Shown here: positions 7,176-14,498 of the stretch, in pieces
How positions within the stretch are numbered: position 1 is the stretch's first letter
Layout: every line of letters begins with the position of its first letter
Source: Aquificota bacterium
GTDB lineage: Bacteria; Thermosulfidibacterota; Thermosulfidibacteria; Thermosulfidibacterales; B14-G1
Reading direction: 5' to 3'
DNA length: 14,498 bases
NCBI GenBank assembly: GCA_003648675.1
Contig: QMPS01000003.1
Coordinates: 1-14,498 of the forward strand
Made by a program: the position numbers and the translations under genes
The notes under the pieces: generated by a model
Seen by the model: the letters and a program-made list of their open reading frames with translations, nothing else
The model's database searches: none
Told to the model about the DNA's origin: nothing

Positions 7176-7180
7176 ATCAA
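7152..7180 (-). promoter_or_regulatory. Predicted promoter of the lipoprotein-iorAB operon
   Basis: On the minus strand, TTGATA (7180-7175) and ACTAAT (7157-7152) are 17 bases apart. Its -35 overlaps the end of the opposing -10, and its -10 overlaps the opposing -35. The leader to the ATG at 6975 would be about 170 bases and would contain the inverted repeat at 7089-7112. Confidence 0.38.
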
Positions 7181-7291
7181 TACTAAATTTGGATCTATAT
7201 CCCTCTTTATCTGCCGAGGATAAGCTGAGTCTCCACCATCCTGCGGACTCTCCCTCAAGTACCATGCTTCCCTGATCCCACTATATGGTGT

Positions 7292-8290
7292 ATGAAGCAA
7301 GGCATGGCAGAGAAATTCCAACTCCATGAGATAAGGCCGGGTATCTTCCAGCTGGAGCTTCCCACTCCCTACCCCATAGGACCCGTATACGTTTATCTCA
7401 TTAAAAAAGACCCCATCACCCTCATAGATGTGGGAGTAAACAGCCCAGAATCCTTAACAGCCCTCCGAAAACAACTCCAACATCTAGGAGTCAAAATCAA
7501 TCAGATAGAACGGCTCCTCATCACCCACGGCCACTCGGACCACTACGGAGCCGCCCAGACCCTCAAAGAGGAAGGTGCAAAGGCCGTGGTCATCCATCCC
7601 AGGGACTGGGACAAAGTGACTGACCGCAGGGATTACTACTTGAGGATGAAACCCTACCTGGCTCAAATGGGTATGCCCTCCGACTATCTGGAATACTTCG
7701 TCAAGTTCATTGTATGGGAGACACCCTACGCCAGAGACCTGGAGGAGGTCCAAAACCTGAGGGACGGGGAGCTCCTCTTCTGGGAGGACTTGAAGCTGGA
7801 AGTGATGCACACCCCCGGCCATTCCCCGGGCCATGTGGTCCTCCTATGCTCAAAGGAGAAATGGGCCATTACAGGCGATTTCATCTTCACTCACATCACC
7901 CCCGATCCCATTATAGACATCACCCCCAGCGGTTATCGAACCCCTTCCATGCCCCTTCACATGGAATCCTTGAAAAGATTCGCTGCCCGGGGGATAACCA
8001 CTTTCTTCCCGGGGCACCGGGAGAGGAAGGGAAGAACAGAGGCGGCCCTGAAAGAGATGAAAAAGCGCATGAAACACAAGAGAGAAAGCTACCTTGAGAT
8101 CCTGGCAAAAGGCCCCTTAACTCCCTTCCAGCTCATGAGAAGGCTCTACCCCACCAGTCGAAAAGGAGAGGCCTTTGTACTGCTGTCGGAGGTCATAGGA
8201 CGCCTGGACCTGTTAGAAATAGATGAAGCGGTGATCAGCTGGCGGAAGGCAGGACTCATCTTCTATGGCCTAAAGGAGGGAAAGATATGA
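7292..8290 (+). CDS. Metallo-beta-lactamase-fold hydrolase with C-terminal winged-helix-like region
   Basis: A 332-residue binuclear-metal hydrolase of the MBL superfamily, glyoxalase II/LACTB2-like branch. Metal ligands are all present: H79, H81, D83 and H84 in THGHSDH, H177 in TPGHSPGH, D196 in TGDFIF and H242 in FPGHR. The core ends near residue 250. The remaining ~80 residues (a Lys/Arg-rich helix, then GPLTPFQLMRRLYP and a hydrophobic helix) resemble the winged-helix-like tail seen in many of these proteins. Typical activities are thioester, lactone or phosphodiester hydrolysis, but the substrate is not deducible. Neither candidate start (ATG at 7292 or ATG at 7304) has a good ribosome site. 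I keep 7292. The stop overlaps the next start as ATGA, so the two genes are co-translated. Confidence 0.9.
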   Translation: MKQGMAEKFQLHEIRPGIFQLELPTPYPIGPVYVYLIKKDPITLIDVGVNSPESLTALRKQLQHLGVKINQIERLLITHGHSDHYGAAQTLKEEGAKAVVIHPRDWDKVTDRRDYYLRMKPYLAQMGMPSDYLEYFVKFIVWETPYARDLEEVQNLRDGELLFWEDLKLEVMHTPGHSPGHVVLLCSKEKWAITGDFIFTHITPDPIIDITPSGYRTPSMPLHMESLKRFAARGITTFFPGHRERKGRTEAALKEMKKRMKHKRESYLEILAKGPLTPFQLMRRLYPTSRKGEAFVLLSEVIGRLDLLEIDEAVISWRKAGLIFYGLKEGKI

Positions 8291-9012
8291 GAAAAGCCCT
8301 TGTCATAACCCTGACCCTTCTCCTCTCCTCCCTCGCGTCGGCTTCAGAGATACCACAAAGGGAAATCCTCACATACCGCATTAGCTGGAACAAGCTCATC
8401 GGAATAGCCAAGGCCAGCATCACCATGGAAAAAGGAGAAGAAGTACTCACCATAAAAATGAAAGCCAAAACGGTAGATCCCATAGACACCTTTTTCTCAG
8501 TGAGGGACTACTTCTTCTCCTCCACCCCCTCGGATCTATCCTCCTTCCTCCGCTACGAAAAACGCTTAAAAGAAGGGCGATATCATCGCCGCGACGAAGT
8601 GATCTACAGCCCCTCCACGGGTGAGCTGATCTATAGAAAAAACGGAAAGCTCAAAAGCCAAAAGACGGTTCCTCCGCCCCTCTACGACCCCTGCTCCATC
8701 CTTTACGCCTTCCGGTTCCGTTGCTCCAAAGAGAGCGCCTCCTGCACCATTCCCTCCACCGACGGCAAGCGAGTGGAGAGGATCCGGGTGGTTCCCTTAG
8801 CGGAAGAGACGGTCAAAGTCCCCGCCGGCACCTTCGAGACTATCAAGGTAGAACCCCGCTGGAAGAAGATGAAAGGGGTCTTCAGAAAGAAGAAAGGGGG
8901 CCACATCTACGTTTGGTTCACTAAAGACCAGCGCCGCATTCCTGTGAAAGTGGAGGTGGATATTTTCCTAGGCAAGGTTGTAGGGGAACTGACGGGCTAC
9001 GAAATAAAGTAA
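8287..9012 (+). CDS. Secreted DUF3108-type protein
   Basis: A 241-residue protein with a signal peptide (MRK, hydrophobic to about residue 17, probable cleavage after ASA at 17-19). The rest follows the DUF3108 pattern: an opening ILTYRISWNKLIGIAKASI, a central VDPIDTFFSVRDYF, PPPLYDPCSILYAFRFR, the VPAGTFETIKVEP segment, and a terminal WFTKDQRRIPVKVEV. Members are predicted periplasmic beta-rich proteins of unknown role. The start ATG overlaps the hydrolase stop by four bases and has GGAGG seven bases upstream. Cysteines at about 136, 148 and 155 could form a disulfide. Family assignment is from pattern memory. Confidence 0.82.
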   Translation: MRKALVITLTLLLSSLASASEIPQREILTYRISWNKLIGIAKASITMEKGEEVLTIKMKAKTVDPIDTFFSVRDYFFSSTPSDLSSFLRYEKRLKEGRYHRRDEVIYSPSTGELIYRKNGKLKSQKTVPPPLYDPCSILYAFRFRCSKESASCTIPSTDGKRVERIRVVPLAEETVKVPAGTFETIKVEPRWKKMKGVFRKKKGGHIYVWFTKDQRRIPVKVEVDIFLGKVVGELTGYEIK

Positions 9013-9015
9013 CGG

Positions 9016-9107
9016 GGTGAATGGGTAGATGGATAAACAAGACAGACGGGAGGAAAGGGTCGGCTAAACATACTTCACCTCCCCCCATCCACACATCTAT
9101 TTCTCTT
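9016..9107. terminator. Convergent gene ends, possible loose terminator
   Basis: The plus-strand DUF3108 gene ends at 9012 and the minus-strand cimA ends at 9108. Within the gap, 9021-9032 pairs with 9085-9096 at 10 of 12 positions, and GGTGAA (9016-9021) can alternatively pair with TTCACC (9074-9079). A T-rich stretch follows at 9097-9109 on the plus strand. The loop is long, so this is weak support for a terminator. Confidence 0.25.
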
Positions 9108-10706
9108 TTACTGGCCGTTCTCCTCTTCGTCCTTCATGAGCTTGTACTCTATGGAGTCTACCAAAGCCTGCCAAGAAGCCTCAATCACGTTCTCATGAAC
9201 TCCCACGGTGCCCCAGCGGCGCTTGCCATCGGTGGACTCGATAATGACCCTCACTTTAGCAGCGGTGCCTGCCCCCTCGTCTAAGATGCGCACCTTGTAG
9301 TCGGTGAGATGAACCGTGGAGAGGGTGGGATAGAACTCCTCTAAAGCCTTCCTCAAGGCCCTGTCCAGAGCATTGACAGGGCCGTTGCCTTCGGCAGCCA
9401 TGAACTGGTGCTCTTTCCTGTCAGGAGGCACACTCACCCGCACCATGGCCTCGCTCACTGGCTCATCCTCACGGCTCCTCTTGTCCACAATGACCCGGAA
9501 GCCCTTAAGGGCAAAGTAGGGTCTGAACTTCTTCATGGCTTTTTTGATGAGGATCTCAAAAGAGGCTTCAGCACCCTCAAACTGGTATCCCTGATGCTCC
9601 AACACCTTGAGGTCATCCAGGACCTTCTGCACCACGGGATCCTTAGAGTCCAGATCCAAACCGAACTCCTGGGCCTTATAGATAATGTTGCTTCTACCCG
9701 AAAGGTCGGAGACCAACACCCTCTGGCGGTTACCCACCAATTCGGGCCGGATATGCTCATAAGTCTCGGGATTGCGCATCACAGCCGAAACATGAACCCC
9801 TCCCTTATGGGCAAAGGCACTCTTACCCACGTAAGGCTGGTGAGACCAGGGCTTAAGATTGGCCACCTCGTAAACAAAGCGGGAAAGCCGAGTGAGGTTA
9901 CGCAACTGCTCCGGAGATATACACTCTATACCCATCTTGAGCTGGAGATTGGGTATGATGGAACAGAGATTGGCATTGCCACAGCGCTCTCCAAAACCAT
10001 TGATGGTGCCCTGAACATGCTCGGCCCCGCAGAGGACAGCCATGATGGAATTAGCCACTGCAGTCTCCGAATCGTTATGGGCGTGGACACCCAAAGACAC
10101 CGAAATCTCCTGCTTCACCCGGGTCACAATCTCTTGAATCTCAAAGGGCAGACAGCCTCCGTTGGTGTCGCAAAGAACAATACAATCAGCCCCCGCCTCC
10201 TCGGCAGCCTTGATGGTTTTTATAGCGTATTCGGGGTTTCTCTTGTAACCGTCGAAAAAGTGCTCAGCATCGTAAATCACCTCGGGTACCCTGGTCTTCA
10301 AATAGGACACGGAATCGTAGATCATCTGCAAGTTCTCGTCCAAGCTGCATCTCAACGCATCGGTGACATGAAGGTCCCAAGACTTACCAAAAATGGTGAC
10401 CACAGGCACATCGGCCTTAAGGAGCATTTTGATGTTGGGGTCATCCTGGGCTTTAATACCCGCCCTCCTGGTGGAACCAAAAGCGGCTATTTTGGCCTGC
10501 TTTAGGTTGAGCCTCCTGCTCTGCTCAAAAAAGTCCATATCTTTGGGATTGGACCCAGGCCATCCACCCTCAATGTAGTGGATCCCCAGATCGTCCAGCT
10601 TCTCCGCGATCATGAGCTTATCCATGCTGGAGAAGCTGATCTCCTCCGCCTGGGTCCCGTCCCTTAAAGTGGTGTCGTAAAGCTTAACCTTCTTCACCCT
10701 CCCCAC
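9108..10706 (-). CDS. cimA: (R)-citramalate synthase CimA
   Basis: Condenses pyruvate with acetyl-CoA to (R)-citramalate, the first step of the threonine-independent route to 2-oxobutyrate and isoleucine. The 532 residues match the long-form family. The N-terminal TIM barrel opens with [11 protein letters not shown] (residues 9-19, D11 a metal ligand), and GVHAHND supplies the metal histidines. [12 protein letters not shown] and the [15 protein letters not shown] motif are typical. The last ~130 residues form the LeuA-type dimerisation/allosteric domain, so feedback inhibition is likely. Length and motifs favour CimA over isopropylmalate or homocitrate synthase. The start is GTG at 10706, with AGGAG nine bases upstream, overlapping the lysC end by 23 bases. 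A second GTG three codons later has GGGGAGG touching it and is less likely. Co-transcription with lysC places isoleucine synthesis under the same control as the aspartate family. Confidence 0.95.
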   Translation of the reverse strand: MGRVKKVKLYDTTLRDGTQAEEISFSSMDKLMIAEKLDDLGIHYIEGGWPGSNPKDMDFFEQSRRLNLKQAKIAAFGSTRRAGIKAQDDPNIKMLLKADVPVVTIFGKSWDLHVTDALRCSLDENLQMIYDSVSYLKTRVPEVIYDAEHFFDGYKRNPEYAIKTIKAAEEAGADCIVLCDTNGGCLPFEIQEIVTRVKQEISVSLGVHAHNDSETAVANSIMAVLCGAEHVQGTINGFGERCGNANLCSIIPNLQLKMGIECISPEQLRNLTRLSRFVYEVANLKPWSHQPYVGKSAFAHKGGVHVSAVMRNPETYEHIRPELVGNRQRVLVSDLSGRSNIIYKAQEFGLDLDSKDPVVQKVLDDLKVLEHQGYQFEGAEASFEILIKKAMKKFRPYFALKGFRVIVDKRSREDEPVSEAMVRVSVPPDRKEHQFMAAEGNGPVNALDRALRKALEEFYPTLSTVHLTDYKVRILDEGAGTAAKVRVIIESTDGKRRWGTVGVHENVIEASWQALVDSIEYKLMKDEEENGQ

Positions 10707-11925
10707 TACCCCTTTCTCCTATAAAAGCATCGTGCAGGGCCCTAACGGCCAACTCGGTGTACTTATCCTCAATGACACAGCTCACCTTGATCTCCGAGGT
10801 AGAGATCATGAGGATATTGATGCCCTCATTGGCCAGGGTCTCGAACATCTTAGCAGCCACACCGGGATGGGAACGCATACCCACACCCACAATAGATACC
10901 TTGGCGATGTCCGCATTAGTGGTGAAACCCTTAGCCCCCAAACCAGGCACCACCTCCTTCATCACCTCAATGGCCTTGGGCAGATCTGTCCTGGCCACGG
11001 TGAAGGAGATGTCAGTGAGTCCGTCTTGACTCACGTTCTGGATGATCATGTCCACATTTATGGCCGCATCGGCAATGGGGGTGAAGAGAGCCTTGGCTAT
11101 GCCCGGCCTGTCAGGCACCCCCATGACCGTAATCTTGGCTTGGTTCTTGTCATGGGTCACCCCCGAAACCAATACTGCTTCCATCTCTTCACTGAATGGC
11201 ACCACCATGGTTCCCTCCTTATCTGTAAAGGTGGATCTCACATGTATGGGTATCCCATACTTCATACCCATCTCTACGGATCTGACCTGGAGCACCTTGG
11301 CCCCGGCACTGGCCATCTCCATCATCTCCTCGAAACATACACGATCTAACTTCTTGGCGTGGGGCACGATCCTGGGATCAGCGGTATAAACACCCTCCAC
11401 GTCCGTGTAGATCTCACACACATCGGCCCGGAGAGCTGCTGCCAAGGCAACGGCAGTGGTATCGGACCCCCCACGGCCCAGAGTGGTCACATCATGGGAC
11501 AACTCGTCCACACCCTGAAAACCCGCCACCACAGCGATCTCGCCCCGAGCCAGAGCATCTCTCACCTGCTGGGCCTCAATCTTTTTTATCCTGGCTTTGG
11601 TGTGAACACCATCGGTGATGAAACCCGCCTGCCTACCCGTAAAAGAACGGGCGGGATAGCCCATGGCCTTAAGGGCTATGGCCAGCAAGGCAGAAGAGAC
11701 CCTTTCTCCCGAGGAGAGGAGCATATCCATCTCCCTCTCATCGGGCATCTCCGTGATCTCTTTAGCCAGGCCTATGAGCCTGTCTGTCTCCCCTGCCATG
11801 GCAGAGATGACCACCACCACATCGTTCCCCGCATCTTTGGTTTTGGCCACCCTCCTGGCCACGTTCTTGATCTTCTCCACCGTGCCTACCGAAGTTCCCC
11901 CGTACTTTTGCACCACCAGTGCCAT
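10684..11925 (-). CDS. lysC: Aspartate kinase, ACT-regulated
   Basis: Phosphorylates aspartate, the committing step to lysine, threonine and methionine. The 413 residues are the usual length of single-function aspartokinases. KYGGTS at 7-12 opens the kinase domain. [12 protein letters not shown] and [16 protein letters not shown] with the following [13 protein letters not shown] complete the nucleotide and aspartate sites. Two ACT domains occupy about 265-335 ([13 protein letters not shown]) and 345-410 ([15 protein letters not shown]), so lysine/threonine feedback control is expected. The ATG at 11925 has GGAGG eight bases upstream. The C-terminus ([11 protein letters not shown]) is short, acidic and probably disordered. 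The 231-base gap upstream carries several possible regulatory elements. Confidence 0.97.
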   Translation of the reverse strand: MALVVQKYGGTSVGTVEKIKNVARRVAKTKDAGNDVVVVISAMAGETDRLIGLAKEITEMPDEREMDMLLSSGERVSSALLAIALKAMGYPARSFTGRQAGFITDGVHTKARIKKIEAQQVRDALARGEIAVVAGFQGVDELSHDVTTLGRGGSDTTAVALAAALRADVCEIYTDVEGVYTADPRIVPHAKKLDRVCFEEMMEMASAGAKVLQVRSVEMGMKYGIPIHVRSTFTDKEGTMVVPFSEEMEAVLVSGVTHDKNQAKITVMGVPDRPGIAKALFTPIADAAINVDMIIQNVSQDGLTDISFTVARTDLPKAIEVMKEVVPGLGAKGFTTNADIAKVSIVGVGMRSHPGVAAKMFETLANEGINILMISTSEIKVSCVIEDKYTELAVRALHDAFIGERGSGEGEEG

Positions 11926-11974
11926 CGCTCTTCCCTCCTGGAAGAAATCCCCTATCCCAAATCTCTAGGCCCCA

Positions 11975-12003
11975 AAGGGCTTCAAAACCCTCTGGAAGCC
12001 CCT
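11975..12003 (-). promoter_or_regulatory. lysC: Hairpin in the lysC leader
   Basis: On the minus strand AGGGGCTTC (12003-11995) pairs with GAAGCCCTT (11983-11975) over nine positions with one G-U, around an 11-base loop. The right arm is directly followed by TGGGGCC, which can instead fold back on the GCCC of that same arm, so two alternative structures compete. There is no T run before the lysC ribosome site, so classical attenuation is not shown. Confidence 0.35.
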
Positions 12004-12045
12004 GATTAAGTCCAAACCGCGAACCACCAGTTCAGACTCGCCCCC

Positions 12046-12074
12046 TCCATAGCAAAAGGATGTCCCACCTTCAA
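12046..12074 (-). promoter_or_regulatory. lysC: Weak predicted promoter for lysC-cimA
   Basis: On the minus strand TTGAAG (12074-12069) and TATGGA (12051-12046) are exactly 17 bases apart, matching four and three consensus positions. The palindrome at 12076-12094 ends one base upstream of the -35 box, a placement that would suit a regulator. Confidence 0.3.
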
Positions 12075-12075
12075 C

Positions 12076-12094
12076 GGTTTTTGTGACAAAAACC
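12076..12094. repeat. 19-base near-perfect palindrome upstream of lysC
   Basis: GGTTTTTGT (12076-12084) and ACAAAAACC (12086-12094) are exact complements around a single central G. The symmetry and tight centre look like a protein-binding operator. As RNA it would be an A/U-rich hairpin without a following T run. It could also help end transcription from the gene at 12157. Confidence 0.45.
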
Positions 12095-12111
12095 ACAAAT
12101 TTTATTCACTA

Positions 12112-12160
12112 CCCTCTGCCCTCCGCCTTCAGCCTTTAGCCTTTCACCTTTTGCCCCTAC
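12112..12160. repeat. Degenerate heptanucleotide tandem repeat, about seven units
   Basis: On the plus strand the bases fall into consecutive 7-base units beginning CC, broadly CCYTYNG, for example CCCTCTG, CCTTCAG and CCTTTAG. Seven units run from 12112 to 12160 without an offset. The last unit covers the stop codon and final base of the gene ending at 12157. No other stretch of the window that I read shows this period. Confidence 0.6.
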
Positions 12161-13380
12161 CCACATGCTCCACAAGAGTGGCAAAGATGCCCCAAAAAGA
12201 GGGCCATGAGCCTATGCCCCTGGGCTAAGGTATAAGCCCTGAGATGGCCCAACGCCCTCTCATTGTAACCCTCCTCACCAGCCCACTCCTGATGGCTCCG
12301 CCATATCACAAAAGGTACGGGATCTGCCGTATGGGTCTTGATGGTGATGGGAGTGGGATGATCGGAGAGTAACAGAATATTGAAGGGCTCTTCGCTGGAG
12401 TAGGCAGCTTCTAAAAGGAGAGGTAACACCCGGGAGTCTATATCCTCTATGGCCCTTATTTTGGCCTTCACATCCCCTTGATGGCCTGCCTCATCAGGGG
12501 CCTCGATGTGAAGATAGACCAAATCTCCCCCCTCCTGGAGAAAGTCCAGGGCTGCCCGGGCCTTGCCCTCGTAGTTGGTGTCCAGGTAACCCGTGGCACC
12601 AGGCACCTCAATGGGCTCCATACCCAAAAGAACTGCCAACCCCCTCATGAGATCCACCGCCGAGATGACAGCTCCTCTCAAACCGTAAACATCCCGGAAA
12701 GCGGGCAAAGTGGGTCGTCTTCCTTGCCCCCAAAGCCAGATCATGGTGGCGGGATTCTTCCCCTCCTCTATCCGCCTCTTGTTCACTGGGTGGGCAGCCA
12801 AAACCTCCCTGGACCTTTCCATAAGGGCCAAAAGCCTTTCGGCCCCCTCTCCCTTGGGCAGATACTCCCGGATGGGCCTACCCGATATGTCATGGGGAGG
12901 TGTAGTCTCCAAACCGTTCACACCTCCCTTCCACAACAGCAGATGTCTATAGCTCACACCAGGGTAAAAGGAGAACTCACCGTCCCCCAAGGCCCCCCGA
13001 AGGGCCTCTATGAGCTGGGCAGCCTCTTCAGAAGAGATATGGCCTGCGCTGTAGTCCTCCATTATCCCATCCCTCACCGTCACTAAATTGCAGCGATAGG
13101 CCACATCATCGGGACCCATCTCCACACCCATGCTGGCCGCCTCTAACGGAGCCCTGCCGGTATAGTAGGTGGCGGGATCGAAACCCAAAACCGAAAGATT
13201 GGCCACATCAGAACCGGGAGGCAATCCCGGGGGGACAGTTCTCACCCAGCCACAGATACCCTCCTGGGCCATCTTGTCCATGTGAGGCGTAGAAGCCACC
13301 TCCAAAGGAGTCCTACCACCCAATTCCTCTAAAGGCTCATCAGCCATGCCGTCGCCAAGGAGTACCACGTATTTGGCCAT
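12157..13380 (-). CDS. apgM: ApgM-family protein, proposed homoserine kinase in a threonine cluster
   Basis: Similar to archaeal-type cofactor-independent phosphoglycerate mutase. A closely related subfamily found next to hom, lysC or thrC in bacteria without a classical ThrB has been proposed as an alternative homoserine kinase, and its position between hom and lysC here fits that. All seven metal ligands expected by analogy with iPGM are present: D10 (LLGDGM), S57 (PPGSD), D296 and H300 (APDEAGH), D340 and H341 (LLSDH) and H350 (KTHT). NKRRIEEGKNP and WLWGQG are also typical. The frame opens at a TTG (13395), but that codon has no ribosome site. ATG at 13380, after GAGGGG, gives 407 residues and the normal N-terminus. 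The C-terminus is odd: LCHSCGACG puts C400, C403 and C406 in CxxCxxC spacing. True mutase activity remains possible. Confidence 0.88.
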   Translation of the reverse strand: MAKYVVLLGDGMADEPLEELGGRTPLEVASTPHMDKMAQEGICGWVRTVPPGLPPGSDVANLSVLGFDPATYYTGRAPLEAASMGVEMGPDDVAYRCNLVTVRDGIMEDYSAGHISSEEAAQLIEALRGALGDGEFSFYPGVSYRHLLLWKGGVNGLETTPPHDISGRPIREYLPKGEGAERLLALMERSREVLAAHPVNKRRIEEGKNPATMIWLWGQGRRPTLPAFRDVYGLRGAVISAVDLMRGLAVLLGMEPIEVPGATGYLDTNYEGKARAALDFLQEGGDLVYLHIEAPDEAGHQGDVKAKIRAIEDIDSRVLPLLLEAAYSSEEPFNILLLSDHPTPITIKTHTADPVPFVIWRSHQEWAGEEGYNERALGHLRAYTLAQGHRLMALFLGHLCHSCGACG

Positions 13381-13410
13381 CTTTCCCCTCTTCAAAATTT
13401 AGATAACTAA

Positions 13411-13438
13411 AATCTATGCTAAACAAAATTCTTTTCAA
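13411..13438 (-). promoter_or_regulatory. Weak predicted promoter upstream of the ApgM-family gene
   Basis: In the 100-base AT-rich gap after hom, TTGAAA (13438-13433) and TAGATT (13416-13411) are 16 bases apart on the minus strand and match five and four consensus positions. It may let the lower genes be transcribed separately from hom. Confidence 0.35.
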
Positions 13439-13480
13439 CTCAGATATCGAACAACCTTCCATCCCGGAACCAAAGGTAAA

Positions 13481-14498
13481 CTACCAGCCACCACCGTCCT
13501 CCACCCTAATGAGAACCGTCCCTTTACCTATAACGTCCAACTGGTCTATCTCCTCTAAAGCCTCCCTAACATCCCTCTCCATGGCCTCATGGGTCATCAT
13601 AACCACGGGCACCGTGCCCTCCTCCCGACGTCCTTTTTGAATCACCGACTCTATGGAGATCTGCCTAGAAGCCAGAATGCCCGAGATTTTAGACAACACC
13701 CCAGGTCGATCCTGGGCTGTAAAGCGCATGTAGTACCGGGTGACCACCTCATCCATAGGCTTGATCTCCACCTTCCTGTCCAGCCTGTCGTAGGAAAAAG
13801 GCGGTACCCTGCGTCCCACCCCTTTAAGCAAATCCCGAGCTATATCCACCACATCAGCCACCACAGCGCTGGCCGTAGGCATCTCCCCTGCCCCCCGGCC
13901 ATAAAACATAGCAGGTCCCACACCATCGCCTTCCACATAGACGGCATTAAAGACGCCCTCCACTTTGGCCAGGGAATGGTCCAAAGGAATCATAGTGGGG
14001 TGGACCCGAATCTCCACCTGCTTCCCGCCTTTTATGATGGCCAACAGTTTTACCCGATAACCCAATTCCTGGGCGTAAAGGATATCCTTGGAATCCACCC
14101 GGTCTATGCCCTCCACATAAACCTCCTGAGCCTTGAAGTAACGTCCAAAAGCCATGGTGGCCAGAATAGCCGCCTTGTGGGCAGCGTCCATGCCGCTGAT
14201 GTCCAGGGTAGGATCCGACTCCGCGTAACCCCTGGCCTGGGCATCGGCCAGAGCCTCATGAAAGGAAAGACCCTCCCTTTCCATCATGGTAAGAACGTAA
14301 TTGGCCGTTCCATTAATAATCCCATAAATACGGGCGAGGGGATTGGCAACCAACCCCTCTCTCAAGGCCTTGAGAATGGGGATACCTCCCGCTACACTGG
14401 CCTCAAAACCAAGATCCAAGCCCGTTTCCTCCAGAGCCTGGAGAATCTCTTCTCCCGCCTCTGCCAGTAAGGCCTTGTTAGCGGTGACCACAGGCTTA
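13481..14498 (-). CDS. hom: Homoserine dehydrogenase, C-terminal part (runs off the right edge)
   Basis: Reduces aspartate semialdehyde to homoserine, the branch point to threonine and methionine. The frame is open to the right edge, giving 338 residues that begin [12 protein letters not shown]. The N-terminal NAD(P)-binding Rossmann half (about 100 residues) lies outside. Visible motifs are [24 protein letters not shown], and the catalytic [18 protein letters not shown] with its conserved Glu, Asp and Lys. A C-terminal ACT domain ([18 protein letters not shown] onward, ending EDGGGW) points to threonine feedback inhibition. The internal GTG near the edge is not the start, because the preceding residues still align with the family. 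It is the first gene in this window of the hom-apgM-lysC-cimA series. Confidence 0.96.
   Translation of the reverse strand, partial: KPVVTANKALLAEAGEEILQALEETGLDLGFEASVAGGIPILKALREGLVANPLARIYGIINGTANYVLTMMEREGLSFHEALADAQARGYAESDPTLDISGMDAAHKAAILATMAFGRYFKAQEVYVEGIDRVDSKDILYAQELGYRVKLLAIIKGGKQVEIRVHPTMIPLDHSLAKVEGVFNAVYVEGDGVGPAMFYGRGAGEMPTASAVVADVVDIARDLLKGVGRRVPPFSYDRLDRKVEIKPMDEVVTRYYMRFTAQDRPGVLSKISGILASRQISIESVIQKGRREEGTVPVVMMTHEAMERDVREALEEIDQLDVIGKGTVLIRVEDGGGW

Larger units (their letters stand above)
6976..7291. other. Divergent intergenic region, 316 bases
   Basis: This gap separates the minus-strand lipoprotein operon from the plus-strand metallo-hydrolase pair. Apart from an AT-rich core at about 7147-7200 it is pyrimidine-rich on the plus strand. 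It holds two opposing promoter-like elements and one perfect inverted repeat, listed separately. I see no convincing small gene or known riboswitch. Short open frames here lack ribosome sites. Confidence 0.7.

Noticed and set aside
9408..10505. Long plus-strand frame of 365 codons opposite cimA
   Set aside because: It is antisense to a clear CimA protein, has His/Leu-rich shadow composition and no recognisable motif. The same applies to the long plus-strand frames opposite hom, iorA, lysC and the ApgM gene.
11160..11190. Internal start in lysC for a separate regulatory subunit
   Set aside because: An ATG exists before [14 protein letters not shown], as in lysC genes with an internal start, but the purine-rich stretch touches the ATG, leaving no usable ribosome-site spacing.
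13396..13418. Short hairpin TAGAT/ATCTA between hom and the ApgM gene
   Set aside because: Five AT-rich pairs only; it coincides with a likely -10 region and is not a convincing terminator.

Overview
The window looks like chromosomal DNA of an anaerobic, delta-proteobacterium-like (Desulfobacterota-type) bacterium. The evidence is a small tetraheme class III cytochrome c, a ferredoxin-linked indolepyruvate oxidoreductase (IorAB), the gene order hom - apgM-like - lysC - cimA, and strong GGAGG ribosome sites. Abundant AGG/AGA arginine codons and Lys/Glu-rich proteins would fit a thermophile, but that is inference. I see no tRNA, rRNA, CRISPR array, transposase or phage gene. Coding density is high and the region reads as core metabolism.

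Left part (1-1402, minus strand): the N-terminal third of DNA primase (dnaG) runs off the left edge. Upstream of it is a single-gene unit for a secreted tetraheme cytochrome c3, with its own promoter and a downstream hairpin. The dnaG promoter appears to sit so close to the start codon that the mRNA may be almost leaderless.

Centre-left (1403-6975, minus strand): six genes form a chain in which every junction overlaps. In transcription order they are a lipoprotein of unknown function, a PHP-domain phosphoesterase, a membrane-anchored TPR protein, iorA, iorB, and a degenerate paralogue of archaeal-type phosphoglycerate mutase (ApgM). The last gene keeps the ApgM fold motifs but has lost five of seven metal ligands. 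It probably starts at a CTG codon that overlaps the iorB stop.

Centre (6976-9107): a 316-base divergent intergenic region holds two antiparallel promoter-like elements occupying the same ~34 bases, and a perfect 9-bp inverted repeat. To the right, on the plus strand, is a two-gene unit: a metallo-beta-lactamase-fold hydrolase with a C-terminal winged-helix-like region, and a secreted DUF3108-type protein.

Right part (9108-14498, minus strand): an aspartate-family amino-acid cluster. Homoserine dehydrogenase (partial at the right edge) is followed by an intact ApgM-family protein (a proposed non-orthologous homoserine kinase), aspartokinase with two ACT domains, and citramalate synthase. Aspartokinase, homoserine dehydrogenase and the ApgM-type protein would carry aspartate towards threonine, while citramalate synthase gives a threonine-independent route to isoleucine. 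The 231-base gap before lysC holds a degenerate heptanucleotide tandem repeat, a 19-base palindrome and a hairpin.

The most interesting points are the two ApgM-family proteins, one intact inside a threonine cluster and one catalytically stripped inside an iorAB operon, and the unusual regulatory architecture of the 6976-7291 and 11926-12156 gaps.
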